Position numbers and translations under genes: made by a program. A stretch of DNA of 64,000 bases. Source: JAMQPK01 sp963782595. Its GTDB lineage: Bacteria > Acidobacteriota > Vicinamibacteria > Vicinamibacterales > JAMQPK01. Below the pieces are notes generated by a model. The model had not been told where the DNA came from. It searched no databases and saw nothing but the letters and a program-made list of their open reading frames with translations. The first letter of the stretch is position 1. Every line of letters starts with the position of its first letter. The DNA lies in NCBI GenBank assembly GCA_963782595.1, contig CAWAKJ010000003.1, positions 248,001-312,000 of the forward strand. The letters are read 5' to 3'. Positions 1 to 9,244 of the stretch are shown here, one piece after another.

Positions 1-1230
1 GGGCAGGGTGTGGATCGACGGCAGCAAGTCGCCACCGATGCGCCGTGTCAGTTCGACAACGTGCGTTGCCGACTCAGCACGGAAAATCAACCACCCGTAA
101 CAGGTGACGTGGAACATGACGATGACGAGTGCGGCACGCCGCCAGTTCAGCCCTGGCGCCACCGAGATTCCGCGCGCGCGGCCTTGTCGCATGAGGTTGC
201 GCGCGATGACTAGCGTAAGTCCCTGATATACGCCCCACAGCACGAATGTCCAGGCGGCGCCGTGCCAGAGCCCGCCGAGGACCATGGTGATAATCAGGTT
301 TCGCTTGGTCGCGGTCTCAGAGCCGCGACTGCCACCCAGAGGAATGTATAGGTAATCTCGCAGCCAGGTCGACAGGCTGATGTGCCAGTGCCGCCAAAAT
401 TCCTGCGGCGATGCGACGAAATAGGGGAACCGGAAATTGACATTGAGTTCGATGCCGAGCAGCTTCGAGATGCCGCGCGCCATGTTCGAATACCCTGCAA
501 AGTCGCCGTAAATCTGAAAGGCGAACGCATACGTGGCCACGAGCACCTCGGCGCCGCTTGCGGACGAGCCAGGGCGATACGCCGAAGTCACGATTGCCGA
601 AAGGTTGTCGGCAACGAACATCTTCTGAAACAGGCCCCACGCGATCAGCCACAGCCCTTCGACGCTTTGCTCTCGCGTGATCACTCGCTGACGAGCGATC
701 TGCGGCAGCAGTTTAGAAGCCCGGAGAATCGGGCCGGCTACCAGATGCGGAAAGTACGCGACGAACAGCGCGAAGTCGACGAGATCGTGCTCGGGTGTGA
801 TTTCATCGCGATACACGTCGATGACATAGGAAATGGTCATGAACGTGTAGAACGAAATACCCATCGGCAGCAGAACCTGGAGCGTGAATGGATGGACCTG
901 CCACCCGGCAAGGCCGAACATCCGGACGAGACCGTCGCCAAAGAAGTTGAAGTACTTGAAGAACCCGAGGACGCCGAGGTTGTAGACCAGGCTCAGGAGC
1001 AGCGCGAGGCGCCGCTTCGGTCGAGATCGCTCGCCGCTGATGTAGCGCGCCACCTGGAAGTCGATGACGGTCGATCCGAGCAGCAATCCAAGGAAACGCC
1101 AGTCCCACGCGCTGTAAAACAGGTAGCTCGCGGCAAGCAACATCACGTTCTGTGCACGGTGCGGCAGCACGCGGTACAACGCATAGACAACGGCGAAGAA
1201 CGCCGCGAACTGAAGGGAATTGAAGAGCAT
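1..1230 (-). CDS. MBOAT-family O-acyltransferase, AlgI-like (3' end outside window)
   Basis: Membrane-bound O-acyltransferase that would carry acetyl groups across the membrane for O-acetylation of an exported polysaccharide. The frame is open from the ATG at 1230 to base 1 (410 codons) with no stop, so the C-terminus lies outside. It begins MLFNSLQFAAFF and has many hydrophobic segments. The family signatures are clear: RHWHISLSTWLRDYLYIPLGG-type motif at about residues 280-300 and LWHG at 321-324, whose His323 is the expected catalytic residue. The start ATG shares one base with the stop of the upstream SGNH gene (TGATG), so the two are translationally coupled. AlgI/DltB-type partners of SGNH proteins are well known; the exact glycan substrate is not visible. 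Confidence 0.93.
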   Translation of the reverse strand, partial: MLFNSLQFAAFFAVVYALYRVLPHRAQNVMLLAASYLFYSAWDWRFLGLLLGSTVIDFQVARYISGERSRPKRRLALLLSLVYNLGVLGFFKYFNFFGDGLVRMFGLAGWQVHPFTLQVLLPMGISFYTFMTISYVIDVYRDEITPEHDLVDFALFVAYFPHLVAGPILRASKLLPQIARQRVITREQSVEGLWLIAWGLFQKMFVADNLSAIVTSAYRPGSSASGAEVLVATYAFAFQIYGDFAGYSNMARGISKLLGIELNVNFRFPYFVASPQEFWRHWHISLSTWLRDYLYIPLGGSRGSETATKRNLIITMVLGGLWHGAAWTFVLWGVYQGLTLVIARNLMRQGRARGISVAPGLNWRRAALVIVMFHVTCYGWLIFRAESATHVVELTRRIGGDLLPSIHTLP

Positions 1231-2327
1231 CAGTGGTGGACCCCAGGCACGAGGCCCTTGGCGCCGAGGAACCGCAGCATCGCGTCGGCTGTCTTTCGAT
1301 GCCCCCGAGCGGTGAGATGCGAATTGCGGACGAAATGCAGTCCTGGTGGGTCGTGATCGGTTGCAAACACGGGCAGAAGGTCCAGTACGGGATAGCTGAG
1401 TGGTTTCAAGGCGCTCGCAAAGCGATCCGTGGCGGCATGTCGATCCAGCGCGCGCGGCGAGTCTGCCGGGGCAGGGGCCTTCGACATCTGCTCGAACTCC
1501 AGGTCGTAAGTTTGAAAGCGCGCCGGCATCAGGACGAATGCCACGCCGGCGCCGTCCTGGCGCGCCTCGTCAGCAAGGCGGCCAAACGCGCGCGTCGCCA
1601 CGTCGAGGCCTTCGACGACGAACGACGGTGGATTGTGCAGGTATGTGGCAATGGGACGTTCGGCGACGTTGCTCGAGAGCCGTGCGCGCAGCTGATCCGC
1701 GCGCCGCCGGACGAGCTGCAGCACCGCGCTCATACGCACGACCTGTCGGATCCGCGACCGGGCCTGCTCGACTTGTGTGCCCCGTGCAACCCTGCCGGCC
1801 GCCAGCGTTTCGCGGGCGTCGAACGCTTCAATGGCGTCGTTGGCGACCGACACCACTATGAGCACGATATCAGGCTCGAGCGAGGCCGCGACGTGTCGAT
1901 AGAACAGCAATTGTTCGACCGGGCCGTATCCCTGGACCCCCCCGTTCATCACCCGCCATCGATGGTTCGGGTCGGATTCATTCAATCGGGCTTCGAGACG
2001 CTCGCCCATGGTGTCTCGAAAAGGCACCTGCACGGCGAAGACATACGAATCCCCGAGTATCAGGACACGACGTTCGCCGTCCGCCTTCGGCCCGATGGGT
2101 TCGTCGTCGCGTACGCCTTGGGCATTGATTGTGAGATCCGTATCGAATTCAGGGGTCGAGTAGCGGACGGCTGTGCCGGGGTGAAGCCGATACCCAATCC
2201 GGTCATCGGTGACGAAGAGCGACTGGAAGGCGGCTCCCGCTTCGGATTGTCCGAAGACGTGCAGGCCTGCTTCGAGGGCCGCGAACTCGACCACCAGGAT
2301 GACCGCAATCAAGACCGAGCGCTTCAT
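1230..2327 (-). CDS. SGNH/GDSL-type protein, probable O-acetylation partner of the MBOAT
   Basis: 365 aa. An N-terminal signal anchor (MKRSVLIAVILVVEFAALEAG) is followed by an extracytoplasmic SGNH domain. The nucleophile block GDSYVFA is at residues 92-98 and a C-terminal NSHLTARGHRKTA segment supplies the catalytic His region. In alginate, peptidoglycan and teichoic acid acetylation systems (AlgI with AlgJ/AlgX, DltB with DltD) an SGNH protein takes the acyl group from the MBOAT and places it on the polymer. The overlapping stop/start with the downstream MBOAT gene supports the same arrangement here. Substrate unknown. Confidence 0.85.
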   Translation of the reverse strand: MKRSVLIAVILVVEFAALEAGLHVFGQSEAGAAFQSLFVTDDRIGYRLHPGTAVRYSTPEFDTDLTINAQGVRDDEPIGPKADGERRVLILGDSYVFAVQVPFRDTMGERLEARLNESDPNHRWRVMNGGVQGYGPVEQLLFYRHVAASLEPDIVLIVVSVANDAIEAFDARETLAAGRVARGTQVEQARSRIRQVVRMSAVLQLVRRRADQLRARLSSNVAERPIATYLHNPPSFVVEGLDVATRAFGRLADEARQDGAGVAFVLMPARFQTYDLEFEQMSKAPAPADSPRALDRHAATDRFASALKPLSYPVLDLLPVFATDHDPPGLHFVRNSHLTARGHRKTADAMLRFLGAKGLVPGVHH

Positions 2328-2349
2328 GTTTGATGGGCGAACGCGCCAA

Positions 2350-3945
2350 TTATAGCCATGGAGATTGCCCGGCCAGCCAGCGCGACATCCAGCGCCTGCC
2401 TGGCACGCTTGTCCGTTCGAGGACGTCGATCTCTCCAGATCCCATCACCCGGGACCATCGCAGACCGCAGAGCACGATGACTATCCCCAGCACGGTCAGC
2501 GCCACCGCTTCGGCGAGTGACGTGCTCCACACGGATCGGAAGCCCGACAGAATTAACGCCATCACCATCGAGAGCAGCGTCACTTTCGCCGCAAACGCCC
2601 AAGGGAACCGGACACCGTATGCGCGGCGGGCCCCTGCATAGCCGATGAGCGATGACGCAACCCGACTGCCGCCGAGAACAAGCGCCGCTGGCAGCAGTCC
2701 GAAACGACCTGCCGTCCACACGAACAACGGCGCTCCCACGACCATCACGAACTGCGCACTCAGCACAGGACGATATCGCTCATCGACCCAGAGCACGAGC
2801 AGGGGAACAGCGAGCGCCGTTTCGGCGAACAGCAGAGCGATAAGCACGCGGGCGACGGGCACTGCCGCCCGGAAGGGTTCGCCGTAAAGGAGCGGCAGGT
2901 AGTCTGCCACCATCACCGCAAGGCCGAACCCGGCGGGCACGACGGCGAGCACTTGAATCTTGTTCATCAGATCGAAGGCCCGCTGGAGCTGCGTTCGCTC
3001 GCCGGACGCCAGTACGCGCGCGAACGCGGGACGATACACTCCGCGGAAGCCGGACACGACGAGCGCGACCGTGGACGCCGCAACGAAATAACCTGTTGCG
3101 AACAGGGCGACCGGCTCGGGCCCGCCCATAGTGCTCAACAGAACGGGGCTCGCGAATGCCGGCGTCGCGAAATACAGCGAGAGATCTCGAAAGTAGGTGA
3201 CGCTGGAAAGTTTCCAGATGCGTTCGGTCGAGAGCTCGCGTTCCACTCGGTCGTCTGCCCCTTCGGCAACATTGCGGAGCTGTTTCAGCACGACAAATAT
3301 CGCCACGATCGCCGTCACCGACGCCGACACGGCCAGTGCGCCAATCACTCCCGCGATCTGAAACCCCGCTGCGACGACCAGCCCTACCATGCAGACATCG
3401 AGGACGCCATTGAGAAGCGAAAGAAGGTTGACGTTGAGCTGCTGCAGGAATGAATCGAGCGCACGATAGAGAAAGTCGAGGAGCGCCCGTCCGATAAGAA
3501 GCGCAGACGCCCATCGTAAATACATCGTGCCGTCCGGACCGAGATTGAATCGCAGCGCGAGTGGATCGGCAAAGGCATTGAGCGCCGCGACGATGACGAG
3601 GAGAACGCCGAGGCGAACGGATGCAAGGCGCCAGACCAGTCGCGAGGCTGCGCGCCGGCCGGCGCGAACCTGCAGCTCCGGCAGGAATTTGGGAAGGCTT
3701 CCGGCGAGCCCAAGGCTGGAGTAAAAGAGAATCGAGTTCGCGATGCCCATCACCACGTCGTAGAGACCCGATTCGAGGCCGAAGCTCCGCCGGACGAGTA
3801 TCGAGAGAAGCACACCCGCTGCGGTCACGACCGGCAGCAGAGCGGTGTTCCAGAACACGGACCGCGAGACTTCGTGCAGAAGGCCTGGCGGCCGGCTTTG
3901 TTCACGGTCCGCCGATGCTTCAATCACCGGCGCCCCCTGTTGCAC
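2350..3945 (-). CDS. Wzx-like polysaccharide flippase (oligosaccharide translocase)
   Basis: 531 aa, hydrophobic throughout, with about twelve to fourteen predicted membrane segments starting near residue 30 (SVFWNTALLPVVTAAGVLLS). Length and pattern match the MOP-superfamily polysaccharide biosynthesis transporters that flip undecaprenyl-linked oligosaccharide. The start codon lies inside the end of the upstream GT4 gene (26-bp overlap), so both are on one transcript with the SGNH/MBOAT pair downstream. That grouping suggests the flipped product is the one later O-acetylated. Confidence 0.85.
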   Translation of the reverse strand: MQQGAPVIEASADREQSRPPGLLHEVSRSVFWNTALLPVVTAAGVLLSILVRRSFGLESGLYDVVMGIANSILFYSSLGLAGSLPKFLPELQVRAGRRAASRLVWRLASVRLGVLLVIVAALNAFADPLALRFNLGPDGTMYLRWASALLIGRALLDFLYRALDSFLQQLNVNLLSLLNGVLDVCMVGLVVAAGFQIAGVIGALAVSASVTAIVAIFVVLKQLRNVAEGADDRVERELSTERIWKLSSVTYFRDLSLYFATPAFASPVLLSTMGGPEPVALFATGYFVAASTVALVVSGFRGVYRPAFARVLASGERTQLQRAFDLMNKIQVLAVVPAGFGLAVMVADYLPLLYGEPFRAAVPVARVLIALLFAETALAVPLLVLWVDERYRPVLSAQFVMVVGAPLFVWTAGRFGLLPAALVLGGSRVASSLIGYAGARRAYGVRFPWAFAAKVTLLSMVMALILSGFRSVWSTSLAEAVALTVLGIVIVLCGLRWSRVMGSGEIDVLERTSVPGRRWMSRWLAGQSPWL

Positions 3946-5080
3946 GGTGGTAAATGGCTTCCGTCTGCATCGAAATGCTGCGCCAGTCGTAGCTGGAAAG
4001 GATCGCTCGCCTGTGCTTTTCCGCGTTTTCGCGAAAGCGCGGCGAGTCGAGCACTTCGCTCAGGTTCTTCGCGAATCGATCGAGATCGCCAAAGGGATGC
4101 AGAAGGCCGAAGTCGTACTGTGGCACGAGCGTCTGCATGATGCCGACCGGAGTGCCGAGCAACGGCCTTCCGCTCGCAGCCGCTTCGACGGCGACGATGC
4201 CGAACTGTTCGTATTGGGAAGGGAAGAGCACCGCATCCGATAGTTGGTAGTATCGCGAGATCTCGCGTCGATCCGTCATCGCGCCGACGAGGATGACGGC
4301 CTGTTGAAGCCCGAGCTCGACAATTCGAGCCGCAAAGATATCCGTTTCGCGCGAGTGCACCTCTCCGATCATGATGAGGCGCAGCTTCCGTCCGGCGGCG
4401 CGCAGTCGCGCCACGACGTCGAGTGCGTCGAAGGCGCCTTTCGGCGACATGATCTTGCCGACGAACAGCAGCACCTGTTCGCCGGGAGCCAGGTCGTGCC
4501 GCTCACGCAGATCTTCAATATCGTAGTCCTGCTCGAAGAACTCCGAGTCGACGCCGAACGGAACGATCGTGCGGGACCGCAGCTCGAACCGGGCGGCCCG
4601 GAGTAGTTCGGCCTCGTGAGCCGATTGGGGAATCACATGCGCGGCATGCCGAACGACCCGGCGGCCCATGACGGCGTCGAACGACCGGCGCTGCCAGTTC
4701 GCCGGATTCAGCATGTAGACCGGGGTCGCTACATGGGGCCTGTCGCAATATGCCGCCGAGGCGTGCGCGAACACCGCTCCGAAAAAATAGTATCCGACCG
4801 AATGCAGGACGTCGACATCGTGAAGGCTCCGGCGCACGCTCGCCGAGAGGAGGCCGGGCGCGAAATAATACGGCGGATGATTGGCCAACTTCCTCGTGAA
4901 CCGTCTGACCAGAAGATTCGGCGCAATCTGCTGGCAGGATTCTCCATCCGGCGATGGCGTCGTGGTGAACACGCGCACGTCGTGCCCGTGCGCGGCGAGA
5001 TACTCAGAGAGGCGTCCGGTATAGGTGCAGAGGCCACCGACCTCGGGCCAGAACTTGTGGCAAAACAGGGCGATGCGCAT
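3920..5080 (-). CDS. glycosyltransferase family 4
   Basis: 386 aa, GT-B fold. It starts MRIALFCHKFWPEVGGLCTYTGRL, the usual N-terminal Rossmann segment with the PEVGG acceptor-side loop. The C-terminal nucleotide-sugar half has LLFVGKIMSPKG and the family EX7E region EQFGIVAVEAAASGRPL. It is retaining and cytoplasmic by family; donor and acceptor sugars cannot be told from sequence. First gene of the leftward unit GT4-flippase-SGNH-MBOAT, divergent from the gene at 5145 with about 65 bp between them for two promoters. Confidence 0.9.
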   Translation of the reverse strand: MRIALFCHKFWPEVGGLCTYTGRLSEYLAAHGHDVRVFTTTPSPDGESCQQIAPNLLVRRFTRKLANHPPYYFAPGLLSASVRRSLHDVDVLHSVGYYFFGAVFAHASAAYCDRPHVATPVYMLNPANWQRRSFDAVMGRRVVRHAAHVIPQSAHEAELLRAARFELRSRTIVPFGVDSEFFEQDYDIEDLRERHDLAPGEQVLLFVGKIMSPKGAFDALDVVARLRAAGRKLRLIMIGEVHSRETDIFAARIVELGLQQAVILVGAMTDRREISRYYQLSDAVLFPSQYEQFGIVAVEAAASGRPLLGTPVGIMQTLVPQYDFGLLHPFGDLDRFAKNLSEVLDSPRFRENAEKHRRAILSSYDWRSISMQTEAIYHRATGGAGD

Positions 5081-5144
5081 GCACAGGGTATATAATTTCT
5101 CGTCTGTCGAAGCTGCGCTACATCGTACCTCCAGACTGCCTCGA

Positions 5145-6590
5145 ATGCATTTGCCGCTGCTGAGTCAGCGCCGCCGCACCGTTCCCTGGGTGTTTCTGAT
5201 CCTCGCGTTTGCGATCTCGCTGCCCGCTGTGACCGTGCGCTTCTACGCGTCGGATGAGATCGAGTACTTTGCGTACCTTCGATCGATGTGGTTCGACGGC
5301 GACCTCTCGTTCGATAACGAGTACCGCTACTTCTACGATCGGAACATCGCGCGCGGCTGGCGGTTCAAGGAGACGTTTCTCGACGGTCCGACCGCGACGG
5401 GCCTGCGGATCAATTTTGCGCCCGTGGGTTCGGCCATTCTGTGGGCGCCTTTCTACATCCTTACGGACACCGGCGTAAGAGCCGCTCGGGCGGCGGGTGT
5501 CGATGTTGCGGCTGACGGATACTCGACGCCCTACATCGCGTCGGTCGTTTATGCGTCGGCGTTTTACGGCTTTCTCGCGATCGCCCTGTCGGCGCATACC
5601 GCTTCGCGTGTCGTGGGAGGGGCCGCTGCCGCGACTGTCAGCGCCCTCGCCGTCTGGATAGGCACACCGATTTTGTTCTACATGTATCTCGCGCCGGGCT
5701 TTTCGCATGCATGCTCGGCGTTTGCCGTCGCCGCGTTTGTCGTGCTGTGGCTGCACGTGCGTCGCGAGTGGTCGATGGGGGGCGTCGTGGCGCTGGGTGC
5801 ATGTGCGGCCCTGATGGCACTGGTGCGGGAACAGGACCTGTTCATCGCCATCGGACCCGCCCTCGACTTTCTGGTCTGGGCCCCGCGTCGGGTGCAGGCC
5901 GGTGCTCTTTCGTGGTCGGCCGTCCTGACGCGTGCAGTCATAGGGACGGCAACGGCAGCGGTCTGCTTCCTGCCGCAATTGCTGGCGTATGCGGTGCTGT
6001 TTGGAAGGGCTGCTCCGTCGGCGACCGTCCAGGGCAAGATGACCTGGACGGCTCCTCACGTCTGGCAGGTGCTCGCATCACCCGCGAACGGGCTGCTGTT
6101 CTGGACGCCGATTGCCTTGCCGGCGCTCGCCGGATTGATCTGGCTGGCGGTTGGCGGACGGCAGATCGGCGGGCACGACCGTGAGATCGATCCAGGCGCA
6201 CGCGCGTGGGTCGGTGTCGTGTGCCTCGTAATGGTGGCGAGTCAGTTCTACCTCGGCGGTGCGCTCAACACGTGGGCCGGTTCAGGTTCGTTTGGACAGC
6301 GACGCCTCGTGGGCCTCACCATCTTCTTTGTCATCGGGCTGGCCGCTTTCATCCGCGCGTTCCCGAAACCGCTGGTGCGTTACGCGATCTACCCGCTGCT
6401 GGCTCTTGCCGTCTGGTGGAACCTCGGCCTGACGGTGCAGTTCGGCGCACGCCTGATGGATCGCCAGCGTCTGGATCCGCCGCGGAACGCGTACCACAAT
6501 TTCGTGACGATTCCACGGCAGCTGCCGGCACTCGCATACCGGTTTCTGCGCGATCGCCAGTCGTTCTATCAACCTCTCCAGTCGCCGTGA
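5145..6590 (+). CDS. multi-pass membrane protein, probable GT-C type glycosyltransferase
   Basis: 481 aa from the ATG at 5145 (MHLPLLSQRRRTVPW). An in-frame start at 5025 is rejected because it would run back into the divergent GT4 gene and adds a non-hydrophobic leader. A first membrane helix is followed by an extracytoplasmic loop with ASDEIEYFAYLR, an acidic pair after helix 1 as in GT-C enzymes using lipid-phosphate sugars. About ten further helices follow, with large periplasmic loops. Its stop overlaps the start of the next gene (GTGA at 6587-6590). Could instead be a Wzy-like polymerase. Confidence 0.72.
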   Translation: MHLPLLSQRRRTVPWVFLILAFAISLPAVTVRFYASDEIEYFAYLRSMWFDGDLSFDNEYRYFYDRNIARGWRFKETFLDGPTATGLRINFAPVGSAILWAPFYILTDTGVRAARAAGVDVAADGYSTPYIASVVYASAFYGFLAIALSAHTASRVVGGAAAATVSALAVWIGTPILFYMYLAPGFSHACSAFAVAAFVVLWLHVRREWSMGGVVALGACAALMALVREQDLFIAIGPALDFLVWAPRRVQAGALSWSAVLTRAVIGTATAAVCFLPQLLAYAVLFGRAAPSATVQGKMTWTAPHVWQVLASPANGLLFWTPIALPALAGLIWLAVGGRQIGGHDREIDPGARAWVGVVCLVMVASQFYLGGALNTWAGSGSFGQRRLVGLTIFFVIGLAAFIRAFPKPLVRYAIYPLLALAVWWNLGLTVQFGARLMDRQRLDPPRNAYHNFVTIPRQLPALAYRFLRDRQSFYQPLQSP

Positions 6591-7630
6591 TCTCTCCGCG
6601 GCTCCTTCAACTCGTCAGATGTCCCGACTGCCGAGACCGCCTCGAAGGGGCGCCGGCGAACCTGCGGTGCCGGAGTTGCGGCCGCGTGTTCGCCGGCGCG
6701 CCCGCCGGATTTCTCGTCCTGCGCCCCGAAGAGACATTCGGCGAGACAACGAAGTTTCTCGAGGAAAGTTTTCACTCCGACGGCAGGGACGAGACCGTTT
6801 CTCCGCCGCTGCTCTCGGCAGCAGTGCGTAACACGATGCTGCGGAGGTTTCTCGCGATACAGCCGGAGGACGTGGTCCTCGACCTCGGATGCGGCAGCGG
6901 CCGATTCTGCGTCTGGAGCCTGGATACCGGCGCGCATGTCATCGGCATCGATACAGGAAGCTTCTTCGCGAGGGAGGCCCAGGCCAGCGTCGATCTGGTC
7001 GTCGGCGAGCTCCGCAAACTGCCACTTGGGGACGGATCAGTGACCAAGGCTTACACAATAGACGTGCTCGAGCATCTTTCGCTCGATGGGTTGCAGGCGA
7101 CGCTTGCGGAGATTGGCCGTGTGCTGACGCCAGGCGGAGCGCTGTTCGTCTATACACACGTGCGTCAGAAGTCGGTTCTGGCGCCGTTGCTGCGCCTGAT
7201 CGCCGCGACCGCATCAGCAATCGAACGGCTGGGCTTCGCGGACCTGACGATCGAGAAGCTTCGCAAGACCGATCATCTCAATCCTCTGATGAGCCGCGCG
7301 CACCTTGATCGCGTGGCCGAGGGCGCCGGCTTCACGGTGGAACAATTCCGCTACTACACGCCGCTGCTGTCATCGATGGCAGAGAACATTGTTGTGCCGG
7401 TCGCCGCGCACGCGATGGCCAGAAAGGTGGCACGCGGCGGGACAGGATCGCCAGTCGTCGACCGTGCCGCGATGCGTTCTGCAAGACTCGCGGCGAAAAA
7501 CCGCATCGCGAAGCGAGGGTTTGCGTATCGAGTGCTGGAAGCCATCACACGAGTGATCATGCTGGACATGGTGCTCTTCGGGCGAATGCGCTCCGGGCCG
7601 TTTTTCGCGCTGTTGGTCAAGAAGCGATAA
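6587..7630 (+). CDS. class I SAM-dependent methyltransferase with N-terminal zinc ribbon
   Basis: 347 aa from GTG at 6587, which overlaps the preceding stop by four bases; the frame is open further upstream but that part is antisense-like noise over the GT-C gene. The N-terminus carries a Trm112-like zinc ribbon (Cys12, Cys15, Cys28, Cys31). Methyltransferase motif I VLDLGCGSG is at about 97-105, with the downstream acidic IGID. The C-terminal third contains hydrophobic stretches. Located between two membrane glycosyltransferases, it most likely methylates a sugar or lipid-linked glycan intermediate; the substrate is inferred only from context. Confidence 0.85.
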   Translation: MISPRLLQLVRCPDCRDRLEGAPANLRCRSCGRVFAGAPAGFLVLRPEETFGETTKFLEESFHSDGRDETVSPPLLSAAVRNTMLRRFLAIQPEDVVLDLGCGSGRFCVWSLDTGAHVIGIDTGSFFAREAQASVDLVVGELRKLPLGDGSVTKAYTIDVLEHLSLDGLQATLAEIGRVLTPGGALFVYTHVRQKSVLAPLLRLIAATASAIERLGFADLTIEKLRKTDHLNPLMSRAHLDRVAEGAGFTVEQFRYYTPLLSSMAENIVVPVAAHAMARKVARGGTGSPVVDRAAMRSARLAAKNRIAKRGFAYRVLEAITRVIMLDMVLFGRMRSGPFFALLVKKR

Positions 7631-7633
7631 CCG

Positions 7634-9244
7634 ATGCGTGCGTTAATCGCCATCCTCGCGTTAATTCAGCTGGTGATTCCTCTCACCTACATCGCCGGCG
7701 GTGACGCCCGGATCAACGCCTTTCTTACGACCGACGACACTTACTACTACCTGCAGACGGCTTGGAACGCGCACCACGTCGGCTTCGTGACGTTCGACGG
7801 CATCAATGCGACAAACGGGGTTCAGTTCCTGTGGTTCTGTGTGTTGTACGGGCTCTCATTGTTCTCACCCACCAAGTCCGCGTTCCTGGCGCTGGCCTCG
7901 ACGACGGCTATCGTGCTGACGTGTGCGCCGTACGCCATCATGTGGCGGCTGTCAGGCGACACATCGCGGCCGCGGGAGGCTCTGCGTAGCGGTTTCATGG
8001 CGATGGGATGGTTTCTCATCTGTGCCTACCAGCCCAACCAGTATCTCTCCGGCCTCGAGTCGCCGTTGCACGCGTTGATTATCTGGCTCATCGTGCTCCA
8101 GTACGTTCGCATCTACCGCAGGCTGAGCATCGGACCAGTCCGGTCGTCGTCCGTGCTGCTCTTCGTCGTGCTCCTGATCCTGAACACGTGGGCCCGTCTG
8201 GACAGCTTCGGGCTGTCAGCGTCCTTCCTTGTTCTCCTGCTCCTGACGATCGACGGTCCGCTGCATCCCGTCTCTCCGAGCACGATATTCAAACGGTCGT
8301 TGCCGCTTTCAACCTACATCGCGGGGATCCTCGTTATTGGCGCTGGAACGGTCACGCTGTTCGGGTTTTTTCGACTGGCCGGGGGCAGCCTGATGCCGGT
8401 GAGCGCGCTCGTGAAGGGGTACCAGGTGGATCGGCTGAGCCTGGGCGCGTTCTACAACTGGTCGCTCGTGCTCTTCCCACTGCGCATTCCGGGCGCAAAC
8501 CTTCTCAACATCCTGGGGATCCTGGCGATGTTCGCCTCGATCTGGAAACTGTTTGGCTTGCGGGTTTCCCCCGGCGATCGCGAAGGCTCGGCGCTGCGCC
8601 TGGTGGCGCTCGCCCTTGCCGCGTCCGTGCTGATTCACTCGATCGCCACGTTCGGCATGTTTCGTTACTACTATTTCTGGTACCTCTCGGCGACGTTCAC
8701 GTATTGGACGATCACGGCGGCTCTCTTCGCTCTGGAGCTGGTCGAGGCGAGGGCCTGGAGCTACCGGTTGACCGCCGCTGCCGGCACCATCATCGTTGTG
8801 CCTGTGGTGTGTCTCTGGTGGTTGCGGGAGCCCCCGAACAACCTCGCCGCGACGCGCTACGAAGTGGCGAAGTGGATCGACGCGAATCTCGAGGAAGATG
8901 CCGTCGTTGGATCGTTCAATGCGGGTCAGCTGGGTTACTTCTCCAACCGATCAGTGGTAAATCTGGACGGGTTGATCAACAACGTGAGCTACTTCGAGAC
9001 CGTCCTTCGAGACGAGTCGCCCGATGCGCTGGCGGCGTACATGGATCGCGTGGGCATCGACTATGTGGCGGATTATCTTCTTGGCCGGTGGCGGCCGCTC
9101 ATCGAACGCGAATTCACCACCATTCGGCAGTTCGAGCTCGCGAGCGGCGGGTCGGTGAGCGTTATGAAGCGGGTTTCTCGAGCTTCGCGACTAGCACCAG
9201 CGCCGTCTGACGCTGCAGCCACTTCCCATAGGACCGGTCGCTGA
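7634..9244 (+). CDS. multi-pass membrane protein, probable GT-C type glycosyltransferase
   Basis: 536 aa. N-terminal helix (MRALIAILALIQLVIPLTYI), then TTDDTYYYLQTAWN, an Asp-Asp pair in the first outside loop as in GT-C transferases, then about ten helices. A soluble segment near the C-terminus contains EVAKWIDANL and a VVNLDGLINN stretch, the usual C-terminal extracytoplasmic region of this class. Three bases separate it from the methyltransferase. Its last 83 bp overlap the 3' end of the convergent methyltransferase at 9162; the final 25 or so residues are therefore poorly supported as functional. Confidence 0.72.
   Translation: MRALIAILALIQLVIPLTYIAGGDARINAFLTTDDTYYYLQTAWNAHHVGFVTFDGINATNGVQFLWFCVLYGLSLFSPTKSAFLALASTTAIVLTCAPYAIMWRLSGDTSRPREALRSGFMAMGWFLICAYQPNQYLSGLESPLHALIIWLIVLQYVRIYRRLSIGPVRSSSVLLFVVLLILNTWARLDSFGLSASFLVLLLLTIDGPLHPVSPSTIFKRSLPLSTYIAGILVIGAGTVTLFGFFRLAGGSLMPVSALVKGYQVDRLSLGAFYNWSLVLFPLRIPGANLLNILGILAMFASIWKLFGLRVSPGDREGSALRLVALALAASVLIHSIATFGMFRYYYFWYLSATFTYWTITAALFALELVEARAWSYRLTAAAGTIIVVPVVCLWWLREPPNNLAATRYEVAKWIDANLEEDAVVGSFNAGQLGYFSNRSVVNLDGLINNVSYFETVLRDESPDALAAYMDRVGIDYVADYLLGRWRPLIEREFTTIRQFELASGGSVSVMKRVSRASRLAPAPSDAAATSHRTGR

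Noticed and set aside
382..1356. 324-codon open frame on the plus strand opposite the MBOAT gene
   Set aside because: Low-complexity, His/Arg/Glu-rich translation with no motif; the minus strand encodes a textbook MBOAT protein across the same bases.
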